A stretch of 64,000 bases of DNA from Paenibacillus tyrphae (GTDB lineage: Bacteria > Bacillota > Bacilli > Paenibacillales > NBRC-103111). The stretch is taken from contig NZ_BSDJ01000011.1 in the NCBI RefSeq assembly GCF_027925525.1, positions 1 through 64,000 on the forward strand, written 5' to 3'. Made by a program: the position numbers and the translations under genes. The notes beneath the pieces were generated by a model that was not told the DNA's origin, made no database searches, and saw nothing but the letters and a program-made list of their open reading frames with translations. Of this stretch, positions 23,089 through 30,872 are shown piece by piece (the first letter of the stretch is position 1; each line of letters begins with the position of its first letter).

Positions 23089-25136
23089 ATTATGCGCAAT
23101 TGCTGGCGAGGATGCCCCGCGAGCTGAAGAGCCGGCTGGAAGCCGAAACGATCTACGCGCCGTGGCTTGGCCAAGGCGTATCCCTTGGTCAACTATGGAC
23201 CGACCCCGTCGTGATGGAGACCGTCTACAACCGGCTTGGCCGTTCCGAGCGTACGGTGCTTGAGGCGATTGTGCGGCGGATCGGCTGCGAGCCGTTTGAC
23301 GATGCGGAATTGGAACGGGCGGCAGTCGGTCCCTTATCCGGGGCCGAGGTGAAGATGGGCCTGGCCGGATTGCTTCGCAAAGGCGTCGTATTTTCGTTTC
23401 TCAAAACATGGGGAGAGCATTTGTATTTAATGCCCGAGGACGGGTTTGCTTGCTGGCAAACCGTTTTATTTCCCGACTTGCCCTTCGGGCTCGGCGAAGC
23501 GCCGGGAAGCGGAGGATTGAGCCCGGTACCTGCCTTCCCCGGCGAGCCGAATCTGGCGCACGATTTGTTTCATTCGCTGGTATTTGCTGCGGAACAAGGG
23601 CTTAAGCTGACCAAAAACGGAACTTTGCACAAAAAGCAGCTTCAAAAATTGTCTGAACGTGTGCGGCTCCGGGAAGAGGCTCTTGAACCGCTTTCGCTGA
23701 AATATGCGTATGCCGATACGTATTCCCCGAAGATCGCGTTGGTGCTGGATATGCTTTTGCGGCTACAGCTTATCGTTTCGGAAGACGAAGAGCTTAAGCT
23801 GGGCGTCGAAGCTGCAGACATTTTTCTGGATCAGCCGCTGGCCGCGCAGGTGCGCCGTTTGTACGGGCTGTGGAAAACACTGACGCTTCCTGCCGCTGCT
23901 TGGCTGCAGCATGCCGTGCTCCTTCTGGAGCGCTTAAACGGCGGAACATGGATAACGGCGGAGCAATTGCTGGAGCGATTGGAAGCGTTCGGTCTACTGT
24001 CAGGGACGTTAGAGAGCGGGGAAAGGGGCGAGCACACCGGGTATTTGCTCAGGCTGTGGCTGGAGCCGCTCGCTGCACTGGGATTTTTGGAACAAAGCTC
24101 CGATCCGTTCTGCGGGCCGGGCGCCTACCGATGGACATTTTCGCTCGGTTTGCGGGACGAGCTGGCCGGGGAGGACGAAGCGGAAGACGGCGGCTTTATA
24201 GTTCAGCCCGACTTTGAACTTCTGGTGCCGCCGGATGTCGCGGGCAAAGTGCGCTGGGAGCTTTGCTGCTTGGCCGATCTGGTGGCGCGGGATCAGGTAA
24301 GTATCTATAAATTATCGAAGGAAAGCGTCAAGCGGGCTCTGGAGAATGGCCGTACGGCTGCCGAGATGTGCGATTTTCTGGAGTGTCATGCGCTCTACGG
24401 CGTGCCGGACCACATCCGGTTAAGCATCGGGCAGTGGGCGAAGCCGTACGGCAAGACCGTTTTTACCCAAGCGCTGCTGCTTCGCTGCGCCGATGAGGAA
24501 ACCGCCCGAACGGTAGCCAAGCTGCCCGCCGCTTCTCCGTACGTGAAGGAAATGCTGAATGAGCGGGATTTTCTTATTGCGGCCGCAGACGCGAAACCGC
24601 TTGCTGTTGTTTTGGAAAAAGCGGGCTATATGCCCGGGCTGCCCGCTATCCCGGTGGTGCAAGCGGGAACGGATGGGGAAACGAGCTCAAGCCGCTTCCC
24701 GAAGCTGTCTGCCGAACGGACCGCATCCGGGAAGAAGCTGCTTTCGGTCGAGCCGTTGGACAAAGGGCTGATTTACTCAAGAAATTCCGTCGGCTTTCTT
24801 AGACTGCAGGCACGGCTGCCGGAAGCTTCCGACGTTTATCCTTCCTTGCAGGATATACCGCCCACGTGGCTCCGGGATTATCGAAACTATCATTTATCGA
24901 CGCGCAAAGAAATCGTCGAAAAGGCGATCGAGATGCGTTCAGTGCTGCAAATCCGCAAAAATGGCACCGATTTTCGCATCGTTCCCCGTAAAGTGCAGGA
25001 AACGCGGGGAACCTGGTGCATGACCGGACTCGGTTTGTCCGGCGGCGCGCAGGACGAAACGTCGGAGGTCCGATGGCTGGCGGAGGAGTGGCAGGAAATG
25101 AGGCTCATTCTTCCCGGGATCAACGATAAATATTAA
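23085..25136 (+). CDS. Helicase-associated protein with XPB-type DNA-binding domain
   Basis: A 683-residue protein without helicase motor motifs. Its middle (about residues 370-470) begins GGFIVQPDFELLVPP and runs to ECHALYGVPDHIRLSIGQWA, which is recognisably homologous to residues 8-115 of the upstream helicase (LIVQTDFCVLLEV to DRHAKFGVPAAVKQDIRRF). The N-terminal third is helical and rich in Leu and Glu, possibly winged-helix repeats. The C-terminal part has no clear catalytic motif. The start overlaps the helicase stop and has a GGAGG in the upstream gene. The likely role is a DNA-binding or loading partner of the helicase. Confidence 0.8.
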   Translation: MNYAQLLARMPRELKSRLEAETIYAPWLGQGVSLGQLWTDPVVMETVYNRLGRSERTVLEAIVRRIGCEPFDDAELERAAVGPLSGAEVKMGLAGLLRKGVVFSFLKTWGEHLYLMPEDGFACWQTVLFPDLPFGLGEAPGSGGLSPVPAFPGEPNLAHDLFHSLVFAAEQGLKLTKNGTLHKKQLQKLSERVRLREEALEPLSLKYAYADTYSPKIALVLDMLLRLQLIVSEDEELKLGVEAADIFLDQPLAAQVRRLYGLWKTLTLPAAAWLQHAVLLLERLNGGTWITAEQLLERLEAFGLLSGTLESGERGEHTGYLLRLWLEPLAALGFLEQSSDPFCGPGAYRWTFSLGLRDELAGEDEAEDGGFIVQPDFELLVPPDVAGKVRWELCCLADLVARDQVSIYKLSKESVKRALENGRTAAEMCDFLECHALYGVPDHIRLSIGQWAKPYGKTVFTQALLLRCADEETARTVAKLPAASPYVKEMLNERDFLIAAADAKPLAVVLEKAGYMPGLPAIPVVQAGTDGETSSSRFPKLSAERTASGKKLLSVEPLDKGLIYSRNSVGFLRLQARLPEASDVYPSLQDIPPTWLRDYRNYHLSTRKEIVEKAIEMRSVLQIRKNGTDFRIVPRKVQETRGTWCMTGLGLSGGAQDETSEVRWLAEEWQEMRLILPGINDKY

Positions 25137-25156
25137 TTCAGCACGACCGTCCTCAA

Positions 25157-25200
25157 GTATGGTATGATAAACATGTCTGACATGGTCTGACGAACCATAC
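25157..25200. promoter_or_regulatory. ylbF promoter region with inverted repeat
   Basis: TGGTATGAT (25160-25168) is an extended -10. GTATGGT (25157-25163) and ACCATAC (25194-25200) are inverted copies flanking two GTCTGAC direct repeats, a possible operator or leader hairpin. Confidence 0.35.
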
Positions 25201-25225
25201 CCAAATGAAAGGACGGTGCTGCTGC

Positions 25226-25672
25226 ATGGCGGTAACGGAGACGCATACGCTCGACATGTCTGCCATACTGCTTGGGTCATATGAGCTGGCTGACCGCATC
25301 AAGTTCTCCGCGGAAACGGCGGATTATTTATATTGGAAACAGCGCAAGGATACCGACGAGGAAGTTCGGCAGTTGGTGAAGGAGTTTCTCAAAGCCAAGG
25401 AATTGTTCGAGGAGTGCGAACGCTTCGGGCATTTTCATCCGAATTATCATGAGGCGCTTGACCGGGTCAAGGCGGTTCAGGAGCGGCTTGATGCCGTAGA
25501 ATCCGTCCGGCGCTTCAAGGATGCGGAGAAACGGCTGGACGACTTGCTGCACGACGTATCGGAGATCATCGCGCGTTCCGTATCGGATACGATCAAGGTG
25601 CCTTCGAACGATCCGCTTGCAGCCGGGGGAGGCTGCTCCTCCGGAGGAAGCTGCAGCGGCAAGTGCGGTTAA
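25226..25672 (+). CDS. ylbF: YlbF, Y-complex subunit
   Basis: A 148-residue helical protein of the YlbF/YmcA family (B. subtilis YlbF has 149). The body is a helical bundle (residues about 10-115); the tail is GGGCSSGGSCSGKCG with three cysteines. In B. subtilis YlbF, YmcA and YaaT form a complex with iron-sulphur clusters that promotes RNase Y processing, competence, biofilm formation and sporulation; the cysteine tail is consistent with cluster binding. The start follows AAAGGAC; an upstream in-frame ATG at 25205 overlaps that site. ylbG, normally next door, is 1.1 kb away. Confidence 0.9.
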   Translation: MAVTETHTLDMSAILLGSYELADRIKFSAETADYLYWKQRKDTDEEVRQLVKEFLKAKELFEECERFGHFHPNYHEALDRVKAVQERLDAVESVRRFKDAEKRLDDLLHDVSEIIARSVSDTIKVPSNDPLAAGGGCSSGGSCSGKCG

Positions 25673-25683
25673 CAAGCGATAAA

Positions 25684-25715
25684 ACGGGCCCGGGGATATC
25701 CCGGGCCCGTGCTTT
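25684..25715. terminator. Strong hairpin between ylbF and the asparaginase gene
   Basis: ACGGGCCCGGG and CCCGGGCCCGT form a perfect 11-bp GC stem over a GATAT loop. The T tract is poor (GCTTTA) on the plus strand; on the minus strand TTTT follows. Confidence 0.7.
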
Positions 25716-26733
25716 AGGCGCGATGAAGACGGAAGACCGGCCGGACGATGCCAACCTGATCGCCGCGGCGGTTATTCACCGCCGGCTGGTGGAAGCCGGC
25801 AAGCTGCGCTGCCTCTTCGGCGTTAAGCAAACCGAGCTGGAGCAGCGTTTCGGCTGCGGCGGGATAGATGGCACGTTCGGCGCCGTCTTCGATTTTGACC
25901 GCAATGCCGATGCCCTGCTCCGGCACGGTGGCCGCATATAAACCTTCGGCTCCCATCTTGCCGATGATGCGGCCTTGCGTCAGCTCGGCGAGGCGGGTAT
26001 CGAATCTTTCGCTGCCGGCTACATAGAACGGCGCTTGCCGAATCGCTCCGATGATCGCACGGCAGGCCTCCGCCCGCTCCGGAGACAGGTCGTCCGGCCG
26101 CCCGAGCCGCGCGTAAGCGAAGGCGAGCGAGGCCAGCGGGACGGCGAATACGGGGACTCCGCAGCCGTCGGTTCCAAGCGTGATCCTTTCCGGAGAGACC
26201 CCGCACATGTCGGCGATCGTCCGGAGCATTTTTTGCTGGACAGGATGCTCGGGTGCGATATACTGTTGTATAGGAACATTCATGAGCTTGGCAAGCGCCA
26301 ACATGCCGGCGTGCTTGCCGGAGCAGTTGTTATGAAGCTGTCCCGGATCGCGCCGCTCCCGCTTTATCGCATCGGCCGCGGGCTTAAACATCGGCTCCTG
26401 CGGGCCGCAGCTTAGAGCGCTTTCATCCAGTCCCAGCTTTCGTAAAATCTCCAGAGCGGTTGCCGCATGCTCCGGTTCTCCTCCGTGCGAGGCACAAAGC
26501 AGCGCCGTCTCCGATGGCGTCAACTCGAACCTGTCGCTTCCGCCGGCTTCCAGCAGCGGGATGGCTTGCAGCAGTTTGGCTGTCGAGCGGGTAAACGTGT
26601 AAAATTCCGGATTCCCGGCATACGCCAGCAGTTTCCGCTCGTGATCCACAACGGCGATATGACCACGGTGTACGCTTTCGGTCATCGATCCGCGGGAGAT
26701 TTCGACTAACAATTCGTTTTCCGGTGCACCCAT
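25714..26733 (-). CDS. Type II-like asparaginase (AnsA2/R. etli type family)
   Basis: A 339-residue protein of the thermolabile asparaginase family (unrelated to E. coli AnsB). Family motifs are RSTAKLLQAIP near residue 50, CASHGGEPEH near 80, HNNCSGKHAGMLALA near 133 and GTDGCGVPVFAVPL near 187, which contain the Ser/Lys/Cys residues of this enzyme class. It would hydrolyse L-asparagine to aspartate and ammonia. It sits in reverse orientation between ylbF and ylbG, which are adjacent in most Bacillales, so it looks inserted into that pair. AGGAAAGGA precedes the ATG. Confidence 0.9.
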   Translation of the reverse strand: MGAPENELLVEISRGSMTESVHRGHIAVVDHERKLLAYAGNPEFYTFTRSTAKLLQAIPLLEAGGSDRFELTPSETALLCASHGGEPEHAATALEILRKLGLDESALSCGPQEPMFKPAADAIKRERRDPGQLHNNCSGKHAGMLALAKLMNVPIQQYIAPEHPVQQKMLRTIADMCGVSPERITLGTDGCGVPVFAVPLASLAFAYARLGRPDDLSPERAEACRAIIGAIRQAPFYVAGSERFDTRLAELTQGRIIGKMGAEGLYAATVPEQGIGIAVKIEDGAERAIYPAAAETLLQLGLLNAEEAAQLAGFHQPAVNNRRGDQVGIVRPVFRLHRA

Positions 26734-26786
26734 CGTTCATCGGTCCTTTCCTGATCCTATAGCAAACAGAAAGAAGGTCATTGTCC

Positions 26787-27053
26787 ATGTTTACCGAGCG
26801 AAGCGGCATTATTGTCTGGGTAAGCGATTTGAAAGCGGCCGGCAAACATTTGGAGAAATATGGGAATGTCCATTTTATTTCCAAAAGACTGCACTATGCC
26901 GCGATGTACGTTTATTCCAGCCGTTTGGACGAAACGATGAAGCAGCTTCAGAAGCTGCCGTTTGTAAAAAAGGTGGAACGCTCGTATCGAAACGAGATCA
27001 AAACCGAGTATAACAGTAACGTTCCGGATAAGACAAGATTCTATTCCCTGTAA
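26787..27053 (+). CDS. ylbG: YlbG family protein (DUF2129)
   Basis: An 88-residue basic cytosolic protein with the YlbG pattern GIIVWVSDLKAAGKHLEKYGNVHFISKR-type core (about residues 7-35) and FVKKVERSYR near 65. Function is not established; it is usually co-located with ylbF. AAGAAGG precedes the ATG at 26787. It is monocistronic, with a terminator directly behind it. Confidence 0.88.
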   Translation: MFTERSGIIVWVSDLKAAGKHLEKYGNVHFISKRLHYAAMYVYSSRLDETMKQLQKLPFVKKVERSYRNEIKTEYNSNVPDKTRFYSL

Positions 27054-27088
27054 TTTCGGAGCGAATATACGATCATAGCTTACGATAG

Positions 27089-27126
27089 GAATGGAGCTTC
27101 TGTGCGCAGAGGCTCCATTCTTTTTT
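27089..27126 (+). terminator. ylbG terminator
   Basis: GAATGGAGC and GCTCCATTC with a T run. The following stretch to 27279 contains a weak TTGATT (27188) / CACAAT (27211) promoter candidate and nothing else clear. Confidence 0.85.
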
Positions 27127-27279
27127 GGGGTATGCGCACCTTAGGCAAGCAGCAAATTCTTCCTCCGGTTTCTAAAGTTTTTTTAATTTGATTCTCGAGT
27201 TGGAATAAGGCACAATAATAGGTAGCTTCATGTGTACATAGGGTAACGGAACTATTTTTGTAGGAAAGGGGTTGGGAAG

Positions 27280-27720
27280 TTGAACGGAGGGAAAGTCGAC
27301 GGCCGGGAACGAAAAAACGTATCGCGCGACGGGCTGCTTAGAGGAAAGCCGATTGCGGATATCGTCGTCACCCATCACGCTCGCAGCCGATGGGTCGACC
27401 GGGTGGAAACGGAAAAGACAGGCTTTCACGACATAACGGCTTTTTTGTGGAGCAAGCTGAAGTCGAACTCGATCCAACCCTACTACAAAAACGAGCAGGA
27501 TGTTTACCTGATCGATGAGGATTTGGTCATGGTCGCCGAATTTGTCAAGATGGACACGTCGGAATCGGCGGGGGAACCGGAGGCGTACAAAATGATCGTC
27601 GTCACGTTTCTCGGGAGGATGTCGGAGACGATGGAGCTGCGGGATTTGCGCTCCTACTACTCATGGCTTCGCCATTCGCGGCGCATGACGCTGATCAAGA
27701 ACAGCCGTAAGCGAAGATAA
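27280..27720 (+). CDS. Conserved-looking protein of unknown function with an HARSRWVDRV motif
   Basis: A 146-residue basic protein that I cannot assign. Residues 27-45 read IADIVVTHHARSRWVDRVE, a beta strand followed by a helix with paired His, Arg and Trp, and two further strands follow (VYLIDEDLVMVAEFV; AYKMIVVTFLGRM). This layout resembles small RelE-like or nuclease-like folds but no catalytic set can be named. The C-terminus is strongly basic (SRRMTLIKNSRKRR), suggesting nucleic-acid contact. The start is TTG after AAAGGGG. Terminator hairpin follows. Confidence 0.7.
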   Translation: MNGGKVDGRERKNVSRDGLLRGKPIADIVVTHHARSRWVDRVETEKTGFHDITAFLWSKLKSNSIQPYYKNEQDVYLIDEDLVMVAEFVKMDTSESAGEPEAYKMIVVTFLGRMSETMELRDLRSYYSWLRHSRRMTLIKNSRKRR

Positions 27721-27733
27721 GCTGCAAAGATTC

Positions 27734-27762
27734 AAGCATGCCGGGAGTCGGCATGCTTTTTT
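27734..27762 (+). terminator. Terminator of the 27280-27720 gene
   Basis: AAGCATGCCG and CGGCATGCTT form a perfect 10-bp stem followed by a T run. Confidence 0.85.
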
Positions 27763-27768
27763 AGCGCA

Positions 27769-27843
27769 TTCCCGCCCACAAGAAAACCAACCGCTGATCC
27801 GCGGTCGCGAATCCTTGAATTAGCTTCGATGAAGGTTTTCTTA
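27769..27843. repeat. 75-bp direct repeat, copy 1
   Basis: First copy of a 75-base unit repeated at 27884-27958 with one mismatch. Within it AAGAAAACC and GGTTTTCTT are terminal inverted repeats, and ACCGC TGATCC GCGGT is an internal hairpin. It resembles a small palindromic intergenic element. Confidence 0.85.
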
Positions 27844-27883
27844 ACGGTCGGGAAAGCAGCAGTTTTCGGCGAAGCCGAACGCT

Positions 27884-27958
27884 TTCCCGCCCACAAGAAA
27901 ACCAACCGCTGATCCGCGGTCGCGCATCCTTGAATTAGCTTCGATGAAGGTTTTCTTA
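27884..27958. repeat. 75-bp direct repeat, copy 2
   Basis: Second copy, 115 bases downstream of the first, differing at one base (CGCGCATCC instead of CGCGAATCC). Its right end runs directly into TATAAT at 27959-27964, the likely -10 of the lysR gene. Confidence 0.85.
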
Positions 27959-27964
27959 TATAAT
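27959..27964 (+). promoter_or_regulatory. -10 element of the lysR gene
   Basis: TATAAT abuts the end of the second repeat copy; TTAGCT at 27935-27940, inside the repeat, is the only -35 candidate (18-base spacer) and is weak. Confidence 0.4.
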
Positions 27965-27993
27965 GAGGCTACAACGCTTGCGGAGGAGTCGTT

Positions 27994-28905
27994 ATGGCGC
28001 TTAACTTTCATCAGCTTCATATTTTTCATACCGTTGCGGAGAAGGGGAGCTTCTCCTATGCCGCTCAGGCGCTGCATATGACACAGCCGGCAGTGACGAT
28101 GCAGGTGCAGTCGCTTGAGGACTACTTCGGAACGAAGTTGTTCGTGCGGTCGACCAAGCGGGTCGAGCTGACCGAAGCCGGCCGGACGCTGCTGCCGTTT
28201 GCGTTCCGCAGCATTGAGCTGATGAGGGAAACGGACCTCCGCATGTCCAAATTCACGCATATGCTGGAAGGCCGGCTGCACCTGGGCGCGAGCTTAACGG
28301 TGGGGGAATACGTGTTGCCCCGGCTGCTCGGACCGTTCGGGCAAGAATATCCGAACATCTCCGTCAGCATGAAGGTCATCAATACGAAGCAAATTTTGGA
28401 GGAAGTGCTGAGTCATCAGTTGACCTTCGGCTTGGTGGAGGCTGAGGTGGATCATCCGGACGTGCACACGGAAGCCGTGCTGAATGACGAATTGAAGCTG
28501 ATCGTGCCTAGGCGTCATCCGCTTGCCGAACGTGAGCAGGTCGGTCTGGAGGAGCTTGCAAAATATCCGTTTATTTTGCGGGAGCAGGGTTCGGGAACAC
28601 GCAAGGTGATGGAGGAGGAGCTGGCTCGGGCCGGCTGCGATGTGTCCGCCCTGAAAATCGTGATGGAGCTTGGCAGCACGGGGGCGGTAAAATCAGCCGT
28701 AGAGGCCGGACTCGGTATTTCGATCGTGTCGCAATCCTCCGTCAAGCATGAAGCTGCACTTGGCGTCTTGCAGGTGAAGAACGTCGAAGGGGTTTCCTTC
28801 GCCCGCAGCTTTCATGCCATTTACTTGAACTCTACGCTGCTTCCCATCTCGGCCGTGACTTTCATGACCTTTTTGCGGGAGCGCGATTTAAGCCAGTGGT
28901 TATAA
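27994..28905 (+). CDS. LysR family transcriptional regulator (CysL/YwfK-like)
   Basis: A 303-residue LysR regulator: winged helix-turn-helix in residues 1-60 (FHTVAEKGSFSYAAQALHMTQPAVTMQVQSLE region) and an effector-binding domain from about 90 onward. The effector domain segments LGASLTVGEYVLPRLLG and ILREQGSGTRKVMEEEL are typical of the CysL/CbbR branch, which respond to sulphur or carbon metabolites. The target here is unknown; no divergent gene shares its promoter. It stands next to a PHP phosphoesterase gene 38 bases downstream. Confidence 0.9.
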   Translation: MALNFHQLHIFHTVAEKGSFSYAAQALHMTQPAVTMQVQSLEDYFGTKLFVRSTKRVELTEAGRTLLPFAFRSIELMRETDLRMSKFTHMLEGRLHLGASLTVGEYVLPRLLGPFGQEYPNISVSMKVINTKQILEEVLSHQLTFGLVEAEVDHPDVHTEAVLNDELKLIVPRRHPLAEREQVGLEELAKYPFILREQGSGTRKVMEEELARAGCDVSALKIVMELGSTGAVKSAVEAGLGISIVSQSSVKHEAALGVLQVKNVEGVSFARSFHAIYLNSTLLPISAVTFMTFLRERDLSQWL

Positions 28906-28943
28906 CAGACTTGTGTGAGAAAAAAAGGGAGGTCTGTGGTTCT

Positions 28944-29792
28944 ATGGCATTTGCAGATTTACATACGCATACGCTGGCCTCGGACGGTACGGGGCCGCCT
29001 GCCGACAATGTCCGGCTGGCCGCCGAAGCGGGACTCGCGGCGGTAGCAATCACCGACCATGATACAGTGGGCGGACTCCGGGAGGCGATGGAAGCGGGCT
29101 TGAAATACGGCATCGCTGTCGTGCCGGGCGTGGAGATCAGCACCGTCCACGCCGGACAGGACATTCATGTCCTCGGCTATTGGATCGACGATACGGATCC
29201 TCAGTTTCTGGCGAGGCTTGCAGAGCTGAGAGAAGTGCGCAACCGGCGTAACGAAATGATCGTGAACAAGCTTCAGGAGCTGGGACTGTCCGTCACAATG
29301 GACGACGTGCTCGAATCGCTGCGGACCTCGAAAAAAGCGGGCGACACCGTAGGCCGTCCGCATATCGCCGATGCCTTGGTGCGGAAAGGGTATGTAAACT
29401 CGATGGCCGAAGCGTTCGACCGTTATTTGGCCAAAGGGGCGGCAGCCTATGTGAATCCGCCCCGCATCACACCGCAGCAGGCGGTGGAGTGGATTTTGGA
29501 GGCCGGCGGAGCTCCGGTGCTGGCCCATCCGGGGCTGTACGGACAGGACGAGCTGATCCCGCTGCTTGCGGAAGTCGGGCTCGTCGGTGTGGAAGCATTC
29601 CATTCCGACCATACGCCGGAGCAGGAAGCGCACTATGAAGCGTTGGCCGCCGCGTACGGCTTGTTGGTAACCGCGGGATCGGATTACCATGGTGAACGAG
29701 GCGGCGTCGTGTTTCATGCGCCGATCGGGGCGCGCCGCGTCGCAGCGGACGTCGTAGACCGGCTATTCGAACGGAGGGGGATGCGGTCATGA
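28944..29792 (+). CDS. PHP-domain phosphoesterase (TrpH/YciV-like)
   Basis: A 282-residue PHP metallo-phosphoesterase. Metal-binding motifs are ADLHTHTLASDG at residues 4-15, ITDHDTVGG near 38, PGVEIS near 62, LAHPGLYG near 190 and SDYHGE near 247. Relatives hydrolyse 3',5'-nucleoside bisphosphates or trim RNA 5' ends. It begins after GGGAGG at 28944; its stop overlaps the start of galU (ATGA), so the two are translated together. Confidence 0.88.
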   Translation: MAFADLHTHTLASDGTGPPADNVRLAAEAGLAAVAITDHDTVGGLREAMEAGLKYGIAVVPGVEISTVHAGQDIHVLGYWIDDTDPQFLARLAELREVRNRRNEMIVNKLQELGLSVTMDDVLESLRTSKKAGDTVGRPHIADALVRKGYVNSMAEAFDRYLAKGAAAYVNPPRITPQQAVEWILEAGGAPVLAHPGLYGQDELIPLLAEVGLVGVEAFHSDHTPEQEAHYEALAAAYGLLVTAGSDYHGERGGVVFHAPIGARRVAADVVDRLFERRGMRS

Positions 29793-30655
29793 CCGTACGC
29801 AAAGCGATTATTCCGGCCGCGGGTCTCGGTACCCGATTTTTGCCGGCCACCAAAGCGCAGCCGAAGGAGATGCTGCCGATTGTCGACAAGCCGGCGATTC
29901 AATATATCGTAGAGGAAGCCATCTCGTCCGGTATCGAAGATATAATGATCATTACCGGGCGCAATAAGCGGGCCATCGAAGACCATTTTGACAAATCGAT
30001 GGAGCTTGAGACCATTCTCGAAGAAAAAGGAAATCGGGAGCTGCTCGACATCGTTCAGTCTGTATCAAATCTGGCTGACGTTCATTATATTCGTCAGAAG
30101 CAGCCGCTCGGACTCGGTCACGCGGTGCTCTGCGCCCGTAAATTTATCGGCAATGAGCCGTTCGCCGTGCTGCTAGGGGACGATATCATTCAATCGGAGC
30201 CGCCTTGCCTGAAGCAAATGATCGACCTGCACGAGGCGACGAACACATCGGTGATCGCTTGCCAGGAAGTGCCCTGGGACGACGTGGACAAATACGGTAT
30301 CATCGCGCCCTTGGCTGGGCAGCATTCGCATCGTTATATCGACGGCTTGATCGAGAAGCCGGAACGCGGACAAGCCCCGTCCAACTGGGCGATTATCGGG
30401 CGGTATATCCTCACTCCGGATATTTTCGATATACTCGAGCGTAGCGAGCCCGGCCGCGGCGGCGAGATTCAATTGACCGACGCCTTGCAAGTGCTGAACC
30501 GGCTGCGGCATATGGTGATGTTTCCCGTACCGGGCCGGCGCTTTGATGTCGGCGACAAGCTGGGTTACCTCGAAGCGACGATCGAGATGGCACTGGAGCG
30601 GGAGGAGCTTCGCGGACCGTTCGAAAGTTATTTGCGCAAGAGATTAGGTATGTAG
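29789..30655 (+). CDS. galU: UTP-glucose-1-phosphate uridylyltransferase
   Basis: A 288-residue nucleotidyltransferase of the GalU/GtaB family making UDP-glucose for cell-wall glycopolymers and glycolipids. The signature GLGTRFLPATKAQPKEMLPI is at residues 12-31, with LLGDDII near 130 and the C-terminal RRFDVGDKLGYL near 250. It overlaps the PHP gene by four bases. A strong terminator follows. Confidence 0.95.
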   Translation: MTVRKAIIPAAGLGTRFLPATKAQPKEMLPIVDKPAIQYIVEEAISSGIEDIMIITGRNKRAIEDHFDKSMELETILEEKGNRELLDIVQSVSNLADVHYIRQKQPLGLGHAVLCARKFIGNEPFAVLLGDDIIQSEPPCLKQMIDLHEATNTSVIACQEVPWDDVDKYGIIAPLAGQHSHRYIDGLIEKPERGQAPSNWAIIGRYILTPDIFDILERSEPGRGGEIQLTDALQVLNRLRHMVMFPVPGRRFDVGDKLGYLEATIEMALEREELRGPFESYLRKRLGM

Positions 30656-30659
30656 GAAG

Positions 30660-30704
30660 ACCGTCCTTCTAGCGGAAACGTATCCGCCGAAGGGCGGTTT
30701 TTAG
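30660..30704 (+). terminator. galU terminator
   Basis: ACCGTCCTTC and GAAGGGCGGT arms surround an inner AGCGG/CCGC stem, followed by TTTTT. Confidence 0.8.
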
Positions 30705-30872
30705 TTTAGAATACCGTTGCATCGTGCTGTCAAAAAAAGTGAGCGAAATTGGAAGAAAACGGGTATACTTGAGCTGTAGCTTTAGTCTTGATACGGAATC
30801 CTGTGGACGTAACGGGTAAAACGTGGAAGGGAACCGGGATTCATGTACCGGCTGGGAAAGAGGTTGAAATGA

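Noticed and set aside
27769..27958. CRISPR-like repeat-spacer array
   Set aside because: Only two copies, 75 bases long and palindromic, with a 40-base spacer and no cas genes.
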